From Tenacibaculum ovolyticum DSM 18103 (GTDB taxonomy: Bacteria > Bacteroidota > Bacteroidia > Flavobacteriales > Flavobacteriaceae): DNA of 64,000 nucleotides. The translations under genes were made by a program, and so were the position numbers. The stretch is taken from contig NZ_AUMF01000013.1 in NCBI RefSeq assembly GCF_000430545.1, positions 124,001 through 188,000 of the forward strand. The letters run 5' to 3'. This document shows positions 34,898-43,622 of the stretch, piece after piece; the first letter of the stretch is position 1, and every line of letters starts with the position of its first letter. The notes below the pieces were generated by a model, which was not told the DNA's origin, made no database searches, and saw only the letters and a program-made list of their open reading frames with translations.

Positions 34898-37141
34898 ATG
34901 ATTCCAAAAGTATTTAGAGAGGTCATTGACCTTGGAGATGGAAGAACCATCTCATTAGAAACGGGTAAGTTAGCAAAACAAGCTCATGGTTCGGTTGTTG
35001 TTCAAATGGGAAAAGCAATGTTATTATGTACAGTTGTATCTAGCTATAAAGCGGGTACAGTTGATTTTTTACCTTTAACGGTAGATTATAGAGAAAAATT
35101 TGCTGCTGCAGGTAGATATCCTGGAGGTTTCTTTAAAAGAGAAGCAAGACCAAGTGATGGAGAGGTATTAACAATGCGTTTAGTAGACCGTGTTTTACGT
35201 CCGTTATTTCCAAAAGATTATCATTCTGAAGTACAAGTAATGATTCAATTAATGTCTCATGATGAAGATGTTATGCCAGATGCTTTAGCAGGTTTAGCAG
35301 CTTCTGCAGCAATACAATTATCTGATTTCCCTTTCGAATGCCCTATTTCTGAAGCACGTGTTGCAAGAGTAAATGGTGAATTCGTAATCAACCCAAATAG
35401 AGCACAATTAGCTGAATCTGATATCGATATGATGATTGGAGCTTCTGCTGATTCTGTAATGATGGTTGAAGGTGAAATGGATGAAATTTCTGAAGAAGAA
35501 ATGGCTGATGCAATTAAATTTGCTCACGAATCTATTAAAATACAATGTGCTGCTCAAGTTCGTTTAGCTGAAGCTTTTGGAAAAAAAGAAACAAGAGAAT
35601 ACGAAGGAGAAAGAGAAGATGAAGAATTAGCAACAAAAATAAATGACTTTTGTTACGACAAATGTTATGCTATTGCTAAAAAGGGTACTTCTAAAGTAGA
35701 ACGCTCAACTGCTTTTGCTGAAGTAAAAGAAGAATTAAAAGCTACTTTTAGTGAAGAAGAGTTAGAAGATTACGGAGACTTAGTTAGTAAGTACTTCAAT
35801 AAATCTCAAAAATCAGCTGTAAGAGAATTAACTTTAGCTGAGGGGTTACGTTTAGACGGACGTAAAACTGATGAAATTAGACCTATTTGGTGTGAGGTAG
35901 ATTATTTACCATCAACACACGGTTCTTCGATATTTACTCGTGGAGAAACGCAAGCATTAGCTACAGTTACTTTAGGTACATCAAGAGATGCTAACAAAAT
36001 AGATATGCCATCTTACGAAGGTGAAGAAAATTTCTATTTACACTATAACTTCCCTCCTTTTTGTACAGGTGAAGCAAGACCATTAAGAGGAACTTCAAGA
36101 AGAGAAGTTGGTCATGGTAACTTGGCTCAACGTGGATTAAAAGGAATGATCCCTGACGATTGTCCTTATACAGTAAGAGTTGTATCTGAAGTTTTAGAAT
36201 CTAACGGTTCTTCTTCAATGGCTACCGTATGTGCAGGTACAATGGCATTAATGGATGCGGGTGTTAAAATGACAAGACCAGTTTCAGGTATTGCAATGGG
36301 ATTAATTTCTGACGGAGATCGTTACGCAGTTTTATCTGATATTTTAGGTGATGAAGATCATTTAGGAGATATGGACTTTAAAGTAACTGGTACTTCTGAA
36401 GGAATTACTGCTTGTCAAATGGATATTAAAGTAAAAGGATTAGGTTACGAAATTTTAGTGAACGCACTAAAACAAGCTCGTGATGGTCGTTTACATATTT
36501 TAGGAAAATTAACTGATACGATTGCTCAATCTAACGAAGAGGTTAAAGAACATGCTCCTAAAATGATTAACAGACGTATTCCTAATGATATGATTGGTGC
36601 ATTTATTGGACCAGGTGGTAAGCATATTCAAGAATTACAGAAAGAAACAGGAACTACTATTGTAATTACTGAAGATGCTGTAACTGAAGAAGGAATTATC
36701 GAAATTTTAGGAACTGATCCTGCAGGAATTGAAAAAGTTACTGCTCGTATCGAATCTATGTTATTTAAACCTGAAGTTGGTAGCGCTTACGAAGTAAAAG
36801 TAATAAAAATGTTAGATTTCGGTGCTGTCGTAGAATACGTTGAAGCTCCAGGAAACGAAGTTTTATTACACGTAAGTGAATTAGCTTGGGAACGTACAGA
36901 GAATGTTTCTGATGTAGTTAAAATGGGAGACGTTTTTGACGTAAAATACTTTGGTATAGATTCTAGAACACGTAAAGAAAAAGTTTCTCGTAAAGCATTG
37001 TTACCTAAACCTGAAGGTTACGTAGCAAGACCACCTAGAGATGACAAACGTTCTGGTGGGCGTGATAACAGAAGCAGAGACAATCGTCGTGATGATAGAA
37101 AGCCTCGAGAAGACAGAAAACCAAGAGAAGAAAAAAAATAA
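34898..37141 (+). CDS. pnp: Polyribonucleotide nucleotidyltransferase (PNPase)
   Basis: This 747-residue 3'-to-5' phosphorolytic exoribonuclease contains two RNase PH domains (about 10-230 and 325-545), then a KH domain with IGPGGKHIQ and an S1 domain ([22 protein letters not shown]). The catalytic second PH domain is intact ([55 protein letters not shown]). The last about 50 residues form a highly charged Arg/Asp/Lys tail ([19 protein letters not shown]), which may contact RNA or partners. It acts in mRNA decay. A CAA-rich leader precedes it and a perfect hairpin terminator follows. Confidence 0.97.
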   Translation: MIPKVFREVIDLGDGRTISLETGKLAKQAHGSVVVQMGKAMLLCTVVSSYKAGTVDFLPLTVDYREKFAAAGRYPGGFFKREARPSDGEVLTMRLVDRVLRPLFPKDYHSEVQVMIQLMSHDEDVMPDALAGLAASAAIQLSDFPFECPISEARVARVNGEFVINPNRAQLAESDIDMMIGASADSVMMVEGEMDEISEEEMADAIKFAHESIKIQCAAQVRLAEAFGKKETREYEGEREDEELATKINDFCYDKCYAIAKKGTSKVERSTAFAEVKEELKATFSEEELEDYGDLVSKYFNKSQKSAVRELTLAEGLRLDGRKTDEIRPIWCEVDYLPSTHGSSIFTRGETQALATVTLGTSRDANKIDMPSYEGEENFYLHYNFPPFCTGEARPLRGTSRREVGHGNLAQRGLKGMIPDDCPYTVRVVSEVLESNGSSSMATVCAGTMALMDAGVKMTRPVSGIAMGLISDGDRYAVLSDILGDEDHLGDMDFKVTGTSEGITACQMDIKVKGLGYEILVNALKQARDGRLHILGKLTDTIAQSNEEVKEHAPKMINRRIPNDMIGAFIGPGGKHIQELQKETGTTIVITEDAVTEEGIIEILGTDPAGIEKVTARIESMLFKPEVGSAYEVKVIKMLDFGAVVEYVEAPGNEVLLHVSELAWERTENVSDVVKMGDVFDVKYFGIDSRTRKEKVSRKALLPKPEGYVARPPRDDKRSGGRDNRSRDNRRDDRKPREDRKPREEKK

Positions 37142-37159
37142 TCTTTCTCTTATAAAATT

Positions 37160-37191
37160 AAAAAAGGCAACCATTATGGTTGCCTTTTTTT
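37160..37191 (+). terminator. Terminator after pnp
   Basis: AAAAAAGGCAACCAT is complementary to ATGGTTGCCTTTTTT, ending in a T run. Confidence 0.85.
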
Positions 37192-37346
37192 ATTCAAAAT
37201 TTATTACTGAAAAAAGCTTTCCTTCTTACTAAAGAGTATGTTGTTAGATCATCCCCAATAACCAACCTATCATAAACTTTACTTTAAAAGAGGGTATGCT
37301 ATATAAAAACAAGAATAGACCATTTTACCCTACTTAATTTTTAAAA

Positions 37347-37991
37347 TCAATTTTCTAAATAATTCTTTTTTAAAGCATATTTGGTTAAACCTGCAATATT
37401 CCTAACATTTAGTTTAATCATAAGGTTTTTTCTATAACTCTCTATTGTATGCTTGCTCAAAAATAATTTATCTGCTATTTCCTGTGTTGTAAACTCTTGA
37501 GCAATAAAAGTAATTACCTGTTTTTCTCTTTCTGTTAACTTTACACCTTCTTCTTTTTTTTTTGACAATCTATTCTCTAAATAAATTTCTTTTATCTCTC
37601 TTGAAAAATATTTTTCTCCATTTAAAATTGTTCGGATAGCCCTAGACAACTCTTCTTTTTCTGCATTTTTAGGTACATAACCATCTACATCATCATTTAT
37701 TAGAGTATCTATCATTTTAGCATTCAAATGCATACTAACTACTAATGTTTTAACAGCCTCTTTTTTCTCTTTAATTGCCTTATTTAATGCTATACCATCA
37801 ACTTTAGGCATTGTAATATCTGTAATAACAAGGTCTATTTTTTTATCCTTATTATTTTCCATGTACTTTAAAATTTCTGCTCCATCTTTACCAGTGAACA
37901 GAATACAATACTCTTTTATAGATTCAAAAATACTTTGCAAACCATCTAAGAACATTTTATGATCGTCTACTATAATTAAATTATACTTCAT
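37347..37991 (-). CDS. NarL/LuxR-type response regulator
   Basis: This 214-residue regulator has a receiver domain with acidic pair D9/D10 and phosphorylation site D58 in LVITDITMP. A LuxR-type HTH follows in the C-terminal 65 residues (LTEREKQVITFIAQEFTTQEIADKLFLSKHTIESYRKNLM). It overlaps the 3' end of the TPR histidine kinase gene by 11 bases, so the two are translationally coupled and form a cognate pair. The target genes are unknown. Confidence 0.93.
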   Translation of the reverse strand: MKYNLIIVDDHKMFLDGLQSIFESIKEYCILFTGKDGAEILKYMENNKDKKIDLVITDITMPKVDGIALNKAIKEKKEAVKTLVVSMHLNAKMIDTLINDDVDGYVPKNAEKEELSRAIRTILNGEKYFSREIKEIYLENRLSKKKEEGVKLTEREKQVITFIAQEFTTQEIADKLFLSKHTIESYRKNLMIKLNVRNIAGLTKYALKKNYLEN

Positions 37992-39936
37992 ATTTATTAT
38001 CTATTTCTATATTAATAATAGTTCCTCTTCCTTTTCTTGAATCAATTAATAATTGTCCGTGTATTTTACTTAACCTACTTTTTATGTTGGTATATCCCAA
38101 ACCTTCTTTTTGTTCTGAAGGTTTAAATCCTACTCCGTTATCTTCAAAAAGAATATTTAATATTTGTTCATCTGACAAACTTATACTCAATTCCATAAAT
38201 GATGCACCTGCATGCTTAAGAGTGTTTGTAATTAATTCTTGAATGATTTTAAATACTTCTGATTTCACCTCTTCAGCCAACTCATCTATTATCTGTTTTG
38301 GATATATTGTTAAAGAAGTAATTATATCACTTGAACTTCCTATATTATTTAAATATGTTTCAATTGTATCACAAAACTTACTAGCCTCTTTCCTTTTAGG
38401 AATCAGTGAGTGAGATATATTTCTTACCTCTTTATAAGTATCATCTATTTGAATACGAACCTTTTTTATATGATCTATATTAGAAACTTTAGGACTACCT
38501 AACTGAAGCTTAATAGCCGCTAAATTTCCCCCAATACTATCGTGTAATTCTTGCGCTATTCTTTCCCTTTCTATATCTCTCCCTTCTATATTGGCTTTAA
38601 TTAGTTCTAATTCTTTTTCTTTATATAATGTTCTTACTTTTTGTGAATTTACCTCTTTATCTTTTTTATTTAGCTCACTTTGTGCTTGAAGTCTTAAATA
38701 ATAATTAATTAGCAACCCTATCACAGCTACAAGGATAATTAAAAAAGATATTAATATATATTTTTTGTTATTTTTTTCAGTTTTTAAATTAACCTCTTGT
38801 ATCTCTTGATCTTTTTTAAGTAAAACTATCTCTTTTTCTTTTTTAATAGTTTCGTATTTAACTTCTAATTCATTAATCTTTTCTTCTTTTTCTAATCTAG
38901 AAATAGAGTCTTTTATTTTGAAGTACTTTGAATTGTGGTAAAAAGCTTCTTTATAATTTAATTGTTCTAATGCTATTATCTTTAACTTTTCATAAAGTTT
39001 TTGTTGCTGTCCTAATAATTTGAATTCTAAAGCATCTTTAAGTGCAATACTGTAAACTAGACGGGCATTTTTATAATCTTTTAAATAAATCATTATATTA
39101 CCAATACCGATACTAGCTTCAATTTTCAATTGATGAAACCCTTCTTCGTCACTTATTGTTATTACTTCTCTATAAAGTTTTTTTGCTTTATTTATTTTCT
39201 TTTGCTTTTCTGCATTATCTGCTAAGTTTAAAAGAATTGTTGACATAGCTTTTACATTATTTTCTACCAAACTCATGTCATATGCTTTTTTTAGATAATC
39301 ATTAGAAGCCTTATAATCTTTAAGTTCCCCATAAATCATTCCTATATTTATATAACTACCGTATATAATTTCTTTATCTTCTGTATAAGCTAAACATTCT
39401 TTAAAAGCACTTAATGCTTTTAAAGAATTCTTATCATTATAATACACCAAAGCTAATCCATGCGTATTAGCATAGTAGAAATATTTTTCATTAAATTTAT
39501 GAGCTTCTTCAATACCTTTTATATACCACTTTTTACTTTCATTAAGTAACCCTTTTTTACTATAATTTTTTCCTAAAAGATTATAAATAGTTGATTTTCG
39601 TTTAGCTTTTAAAGAATCTCCTCCTTCTGTATTAAAACTAAGAGATTCTTTTGCGTAAATTATTGAAGAATCTACAGCTAATTTTCTATTAAAATAGTAC
39701 GCTAATATCATACTACTATTCATTAAAGCATACTTAGATTTAGTTGTTTTTTTTAAATCTTTAGCGATTATATACGCTTTCTCTTCTTCATTATTATTTA
39801 ATAAATGAATAGCCTCATAAATCAATTCTTTTTCACTCTTTATTCCGTTTTCTTTTAATCGATTGGTTTGACAAATACTTACTTTCGTATATAAAAATGA
39901 ACACACTACAAAACACTTAAAAATAAATTTAACCAT
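37981..39936 (-). CDS. TPR-containing sensor histidine kinase (HisKA_3 type)
   Basis: The protein has 651 residues from the ATG at 39936; the in-frame TTG six bases upstream lies inside the -7 box. A signal-like N-terminus is followed by a long TPR region (about 40-340), a coiled coil, a transmembrane helix near residues 390-412 (YILISFLIILVAVIGLLINYYL), a HisKA_3 dimerisation domain with the phosphorylated His in ERIAQELHDSIGG, and a HATPase with DNGVGF. The TPR part is predicted to be periplasmic. This architecture is common in Flavobacteriia, paired with LuxR-type regulators. Signal unknown. Confidence 0.92.
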   Translation of the reverse strand: MVKFIFKCFVVCSFLYTKVSICQTNRLKENGIKSEKELIYEAIHLLNNNEEEKAYIIAKDLKKTTKSKYALMNSSMILAYYFNRKLAVDSSIIYAKESLSFNTEGGDSLKAKRKSTIYNLLGKNYSKKGLLNESKKWYIKGIEEAHKFNEKYFYYANTHGLALVYYNDKNSLKALSAFKECLAYTEDKEIIYGSYINIGMIYGELKDYKASNDYLKKAYDMSLVENNVKAMSTILLNLADNAEKQKKINKAKKLYREVITISDEEGFHQLKIEASIGIGNIMIYLKDYKNARLVYSIALKDALEFKLLGQQQKLYEKLKIIALEQLNYKEAFYHNSKYFKIKDSISRLEKEEKINELEVKYETIKKEKEIVLLKKDQEIQEVNLKTEKNNKKYILISFLIILVAVIGLLINYYLRLQAQSELNKKDKEVNSQKVRTLYKEKELELIKANIEGRDIERERIAQELHDSIGGNLAAIKLQLGSPKVSNIDHIKKVRIQIDDTYKEVRNISHSLIPKRKEASKFCDTIETYLNNIGSSSDIITSLTIYPKQIIDELAEEVKSEVFKIIQELITNTLKHAGASFMELSISLSDEQILNILFEDNGVGFKPSEQKEGLGYTNIKSRLSKIHGQLLIDSRKGRGTIINIEIDNKYEV

Positions 39937-39939
39937 AAT

Positions 39940-39947
39940 CAAAAATA
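39940..39947 (-). promoter_or_regulatory. -7 box of the TPR histidine kinase promoter, start-proximal
   Basis: On the minus strand TATTTTTG is followed by ATT and then the ATG, only three bases away, the same arrangement as in front of nadE. Confidence 0.45.
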
Positions 39948-40074
39948 GTCATTTATATAAATATATAAAATCACTACGACAAGAATATAACTGTAATAAA
40001 GATCAAAAAACTTTATTAGAAACAAATGAATTCCTAGATGCTTTTTGTTTCTTTGCATTCTATATATTATGTAA

Positions 40075-41205
40075 TTGAAAATACAGAGAACAACATATTT
40101 TTCTTTAGGCACCAATGAAGGTGGTAAGCTAAGTAATTTACAGGAAGCTATAAATTTAATTTACCAAGAAATTGGAGTTATTTTAAAAATTGCATCAGTT
40201 TATGAAACTCCTTCTTTTGGGTTTACTGGTAATAATTTTTACAATACTTGTATTAAAGTATCTACCCATCTTCCTCCTGAGCAATTAATTTCAAAGTTAT
40301 TATCTATTGAAAAAAAGATCGGAAGAATTCGAACTAATAGTAATGAATACACTAATAGGGTTATTGACATTGATGTCTTACTTTTTGATGATGAAGTTAT
40401 TTTTTCAGAAAACCTTATCGTACCTCATCCACGAATGTTAGATCGTAAATTTGTTTTAGTTCCCTTAACTGAAATCGCTAAAAAAACAGTTCATCCAATA
40501 GAAAGAAAACCACTATCTGTTTGTTTAAATAACTGTTCTGATGATTCAATTATTTCTGTACTTGAAAAGCAACTTGTAAGACCTATACCTATTACTGAAA
40601 AATATAATTATATTGCTATTGAAGGAAATATTGGGGCTGGAAAAACATCTTTAGCTAAAATGATGTCTGACGAATTTAACACAAAAACGGTGTTAGAACG
40701 TTTTGCCGACAATCCTTTTTTACCAAAATTCTATGAAGATAATGAACGCTATGCTTTTCCTTTAGAGATGAGTTTTTTAGCTGACAGATATCAACAATTA
40801 ACAGATGACTTAGCACAATTTGATTTATTTAAAAATTTTATAATTTCAGATTATTATATTTTCAAATCATTAATTTTTGCACAAGTCACTTTACAAAAAG
40901 ATGAATATAAGTTATACAGAAAAATGTTTGATTTAATGTATAAAGAAATCACTAAACCTGATTTATATATTTATCTATATCAAAATACTGATCGCTTACT
41001 AAAAAACATAAAAAAAAGAGGAAGAGATTACGAACAAAACATAGAAGCTGATTATTTACAAAAAATACATGATGGATATATTAATTTCATTAAAACGCAA
41101 CCTAATTTAAACATCTTAATTATTGATGTTTCTGATTTAGACTTTGTAAAAAATAATAAAGATTATCAATTTGTAATTAATGAGATTAAAAATTACAACG
41201 CATAA
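40075..41205 (+). CDS. Fusion of HPPK (folate synthesis) and deoxynucleoside kinase
   Basis: This 376-residue protein uses a TTG start (the nearest upstream ATG runs straight into TAA). Residues 5-150 are 6-hydroxymethyl-7,8-dihydropterin pyrophosphokinase (FolK): SLGTNEGGKLSNL, VYETPSFGF, and the catalytic RVIDIDVLLFDD with D98 and D100, then VPHPRMLDRKFVL. Residues 178-376 are a deoxynucleoside kinase with P loop GNIGAGKT (184-191) and RGRDYEQN. One protein therefore joins a folate step to deoxynucleoside salvage. I believe this fusion recurs in Bacteroidota. Its kinase half is related to the stand-alone kinase at 28270-28884. Shared terminator with gldC. Confidence 0.93.
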   Translation: MKIQRTTYFSLGTNEGGKLSNLQEAINLIYQEIGVILKIASVYETPSFGFTGNNFYNTCIKVSTHLPPEQLISKLLSIEKKIGRIRTNSNEYTNRVIDIDVLLFDDEVIFSENLIVPHPRMLDRKFVLVPLTEIAKKTVHPIERKPLSVCLNNCSDDSIISVLEKQLVRPIPITEKYNYIAIEGNIGAGKTSLAKMMSDEFNTKTVLERFADNPFLPKFYEDNERYAFPLEMSFLADRYQQLTDDLAQFDLFKNFIISDYYIFKSLIFAQVTLQKDEYKLYRKMFDLMYKEITKPDLYIYLYQNTDRLLKNIKKRGRDYEQNIEADYLQKIHDGYINFIKTQPNLNILIIDVSDLDFVKNNKDYQFVINEIKNYNA

Positions 41206-41233
41206 AAAAAGCAGCTTAAAAGCTGCTTTTTTT
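41204..41233. terminator. Bidirectional terminator between the HPPK fusion and gldC
   Basis: GCAGCTT (41211-41217) pairs with AAGCTGC (41220-41226), flanked by A7 and T7. The upstream gene's stop codon lies at its edge. Confidence 0.85.
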
Positions 41234-41567
41234 ATTTCTTTAATTCTAATTTCTCTGCAAAGTAATCACAAAAATCTCGCATTGTAGCACTCATTTTCTC
41301 ATCATTAGTAGCTCTCTCAAATGAACCAGCCATAGACACCAATGTTTGATGATAAAATTGCTTCATCTCATCTACCGGCATATCTTTCGTCCATAAATCC
41401 ATACGTAATGTATCTTTTTTCTTATGATCCCAAACAGATAACATTATCGCCTTAGAAGCTTCACCATTAATTCCACCATCTTCAGCATTCCATGTAATTT
41501 CTTCAGGAATTTTATTTTCGTCTAAGCCTACTTTAAATATTATTTTCGAAGTATGTTCTATCGCCAT
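41232..41567 (-). CDS. gldC: Gliding motility protein GldC
   Basis: This 111-residue cytoplasmic-type protein, without signal peptide, matches GldC (EHTSKIIFKVGLDENKIPEEITWNAEDGG, then DTLRMDLWTKDMPVDEMKQFYHQTL). GldC supports gliding motility in Flavobacterium johnsoniae; its biochemical role is not settled. Its ATG overlaps the gldB stop codon by one base, and the two genes form an operon that ends at the shared terminator with the HPPK fusion. Its presence is strong evidence for a gliding flavobacterium. Confidence 0.92.
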   Translation of the reverse strand: MAIEHTSKIIFKVGLDENKIPEEITWNAEDGGINGEASKAIMLSVWDHKKKDTLRMDLWTKDMPVDEMKQFYHQTLVSMAGSFERATNDEKMSATMRDFCDYFAEKLELKK

Positions 41568-42529
41568 TATCTCTTTGGTTTATATTTTGATTTTTTGAAG
41601 ATTTCCTCCTCACTCGTTTGTAATAATTGCTGCAAAGATACATCATTCTTTTGCATGTACGAACGTACTATTTGCCAACCTACCCATTCTCCTATACCTC
41701 CTGGTGATTGGTTATCTTGCTCCATATAAAACTTAGAAAAAGGTGCAATATCTAAAAAACGTTTATCTAACTCTTTATTTGTACTATATAACAAGTTTTT
41801 TTCAATAAAATACTTCCAAATTGATTCTTCATTTTTTTCTACCCAATCAAACTTAACTTGCGTGTAACCAATTTTTATTTTGTCTGATATCGTTGGTAAA
41901 TAAGCATCTAATAAATACATTTTTTTTCCTTTATAAATCATTTTATCTATAAAACTTCGTTGTTTGGATGGAAAAAAGTGCGCTTCTATTATTGATTCCG
42001 CCACATCTACGATAATACGTTCTTTCTCATTATTCTGCTTTACATATGCTGGATAATCGTTATAAAACTTATGCTCCTTACCGAGATAGGCATCTAAAGA
42101 AATTAATAACAGACTATCAGAATACACAATTCTATTATCGTAGTCAATATTCGTAAGCATTGTTATTACTTTCGGGCTTTTAAATTTAGGGTTATAATAC
42201 TTTAAATGCTTAAAAAAAGAAGTTAACTCCCCCCTTAAATCATCTAGAGTATTATATACTTTTTGTGTTTCAACATACAATTCTCTTTCATCTTTATTAT
42301 TTAACTTATTTACCCAAATACTGTCAGGCTGAGAAGGAAATAAAAATGGATATATTTTTTTTGTTTTTTCTAAATCTTCAGGTTCTGTATTATAAAAATC
42401 TATATCAAAACGATCTATAATCGTGTTAACCTTAATATTAGACACGTCAACTTCTAAATTAAAAGCAACCTCTTTTTTACAAGAATTTAATCCTAAAACT
42501 AAAACACAAAGTGTTAAAAATTTTCTCAT
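41567..42529 (-). CDS. gldB: Gliding motility lipoprotein GldB
   Basis: The protein has 320 residues from the ATG at 42529; the upstream in-frame TTG at 42553 would put extra residues in front of the lipoprotein signal, so it is rejected. The lipobox LNSC makes it a lipoprotein. The sequence FDIDFYNTEPEDL near the start, ESIIEAHFFPSKQRSFIDKMIYKGK in the middle and the C-terminal PGGIGEWVGWQIVRSYM are GldB features. GldB is required for gliding in F. johnsoniae. It is coupled to gldC through TAATG and is divergent from nadE. Confidence 0.92.
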   Translation of the reverse strand: MRKFLTLCVLVLGLNSCKKEVAFNLEVDVSNIKVNTIIDRFDIDFYNTEPEDLEKTKKIYPFLFPSQPDSIWVNKLNNKDERELYVETQKVYNTLDDLRGELTSFFKHLKYYNPKFKSPKVITMLTNIDYDNRIVYSDSLLLISLDAYLGKEHKFYNDYPAYVKQNNEKERIIVDVAESIIEAHFFPSKQRSFIDKMIYKGKKMYLLDAYLPTISDKIKIGYTQVKFDWVEKNEESIWKYFIEKNLLYSTNKELDKRFLDIAPFSKFYMEQDNQSPGGIGEWVGWQIVRSYMQKNDVSLQQLLQTSEEEIFKKSKYKPKR

Positions 42530-42614
42530 GAACTTTAGTATATTTACATTCAAATTTTACAACGCCGAAATTACTAAAATAGTTTATATGAATATTATAT
42601 AAACTCTTATAAAA

Positions 42615-42622
42615 TATATTTG
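42615..42622 (+). promoter_or_regulatory. -7 box of the nadE promoter, start-proximal
   Basis: TATATTTG is followed by ATT and the ATG at 42626. The spacing leaves essentially no 5' leader. Confidence 0.5.
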
Positions 42623-42625
42623 ATT

Positions 42626-43414
42626 ATGAATACACCTAAAGTTTCAGAACACATTATACAATGGTTAAAAGACTATGCAACTAACTCAGGAGTTAAGGGA
42701 TTTGTAGTTGGTATTTCTGGTGGCATTGATAGTGCTGTAACCTCAACTTTATGTGCTAAAACAGGTTTACCAACTTTATGTATTGAATTACCTATTCATC
42801 AAGCAGAAAGTCAAGTAAATAGAGCAAATGAGCATATTAAACAACTAAAAGAACGTTTTAGTAATGTTTCTGAGGCTGAAGTAAATTTAACAACCACTTT
42901 TGAAGATTTTAAAACGGTAGTTCCTAAAATTGAACCTTCTGCAAAAACAGCCTTAGCTTTAGCTAATACTCGAGCTCGTTTACGTATGACAACACTGTAT
43001 TACTTTGCTGGACTACATGGTTTATTAGTTACTGGAACCGGTAATAAAGTAGAAGATTTCGGAGTAGGTTTTTACACTAAATATGGTGATGGAGGAGTTG
43101 ATTTAAGTCCAATAGCTGATTTGGTAAAATCTGAGGTTTTTGCTTTAGGTGAATATCTAGAAGTACCTAACTCTATTCAAAAAGCACAACCAACAGATGG
43201 TCTGTTTGGTGATAGTAGGACTGACGAAGAGCAAATCGGAGCTTCATACGATGAATTAGAATGGGCTATGAAAATGCAAAACACAGGAAAAACAATCATT
43301 GATTTTTCTGATAGAGAATTAGAAGTATTTAAAATATATACGCGCCTAAATCGAATTAATCAACATAAGATGATTCCTATTCCTGTTTGTGAAATACCTA
43401 GTAACTTAAAGTAA
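42626..43414 (+). CDS. nadE: NAD+ synthetase (ammonia-dependent type)
   Basis: The protein has 262 residues from the ATG at 42626; the in-frame TTG at 42620 is part of the -7 box. It amidates nicotinic acid adenine dinucleotide to NAD+. The PP-loop SGGIDS is at residues 31-36, followed by the NTRARLRMTTLYYFA, GTGNKVEDFGVGFYTKYGDGG and PTDGLFGD segments of NadE. There is no glutaminase domain, so ammonia is the likely nitrogen donor. It is divergent from gldB and overlaps the 3' end of a candidate small minus-strand gene by nine bases. Confidence 0.96.
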   Translation: MNTPKVSEHIIQWLKDYATNSGVKGFVVGISGGIDSAVTSTLCAKTGLPTLCIELPIHQAESQVNRANEHIKQLKERFSNVSEAEVNLTTTFEDFKTVVPKIEPSAKTALALANTRARLRMTTLYYFAGLHGLLVTGTGNKVEDFGVGFYTKYGDGGVDLSPIADLVKSEVFALGEYLEVPNSIQKAQPTDGLFGDSRTDEEQIGASYDELEWAMKMQNTGKTIIDFSDRELEVFKIYTRLNRINQHKMIPIPVCEIPSNLK

Positions 43415-43537
43415 GTTTACTAACATCATTTGACGTTTAATTTTTTGGTATGCTTGCTTTTTGTATCCGTTAGATATTCTAAAAGGCAATATTATAAATA
43501 GTCTTAATAGTTCAAAAAATTGTAGCACTCTTTTCAT
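43406..43537 (-). CDS. Candidate 43-residue basic small protein
   Basis: The ATG at 43537 opens a 43-codon frame ending at TAA 43406. It encodes an amphipathic/hydrophobic first half (MKRVLQFFELLRLFIILPF) and a Lys/Arg-rich second half. Support comes from a TAATTTTG -7 box at 43564-43571 and an A-rich leader of 26 bases. No family is recognised. It could be a membrane-associated small protein or a chance ORF. It overlaps the nadE 3' end by nine bases on the opposite strand. Confidence 0.4.
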   Translation of the reverse strand: MKRVLQFFELLRLFIILPFRISNGYKKQAYQKIKRQMMLVNLL

Positions 43538-43563
43538 AATTGTTTTTCTTTCTTTTTTCGAAA

Positions 43564-43571
43564 CAAAATTA
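43564..43571 (-). promoter_or_regulatory. -7 box upstream of the 43-residue ORF
   Basis: On the minus strand TAATTTTG matches TAnnTTTG between the dnaG stop codon and the small ORF. No TTG is at the standard spacing. Confidence 0.35.
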
Positions 43572-43622
43572 CAAAAAAAAACACAATTATAAAATTTTGT
43601 TAAATTTCTAAAAAATATTAGA

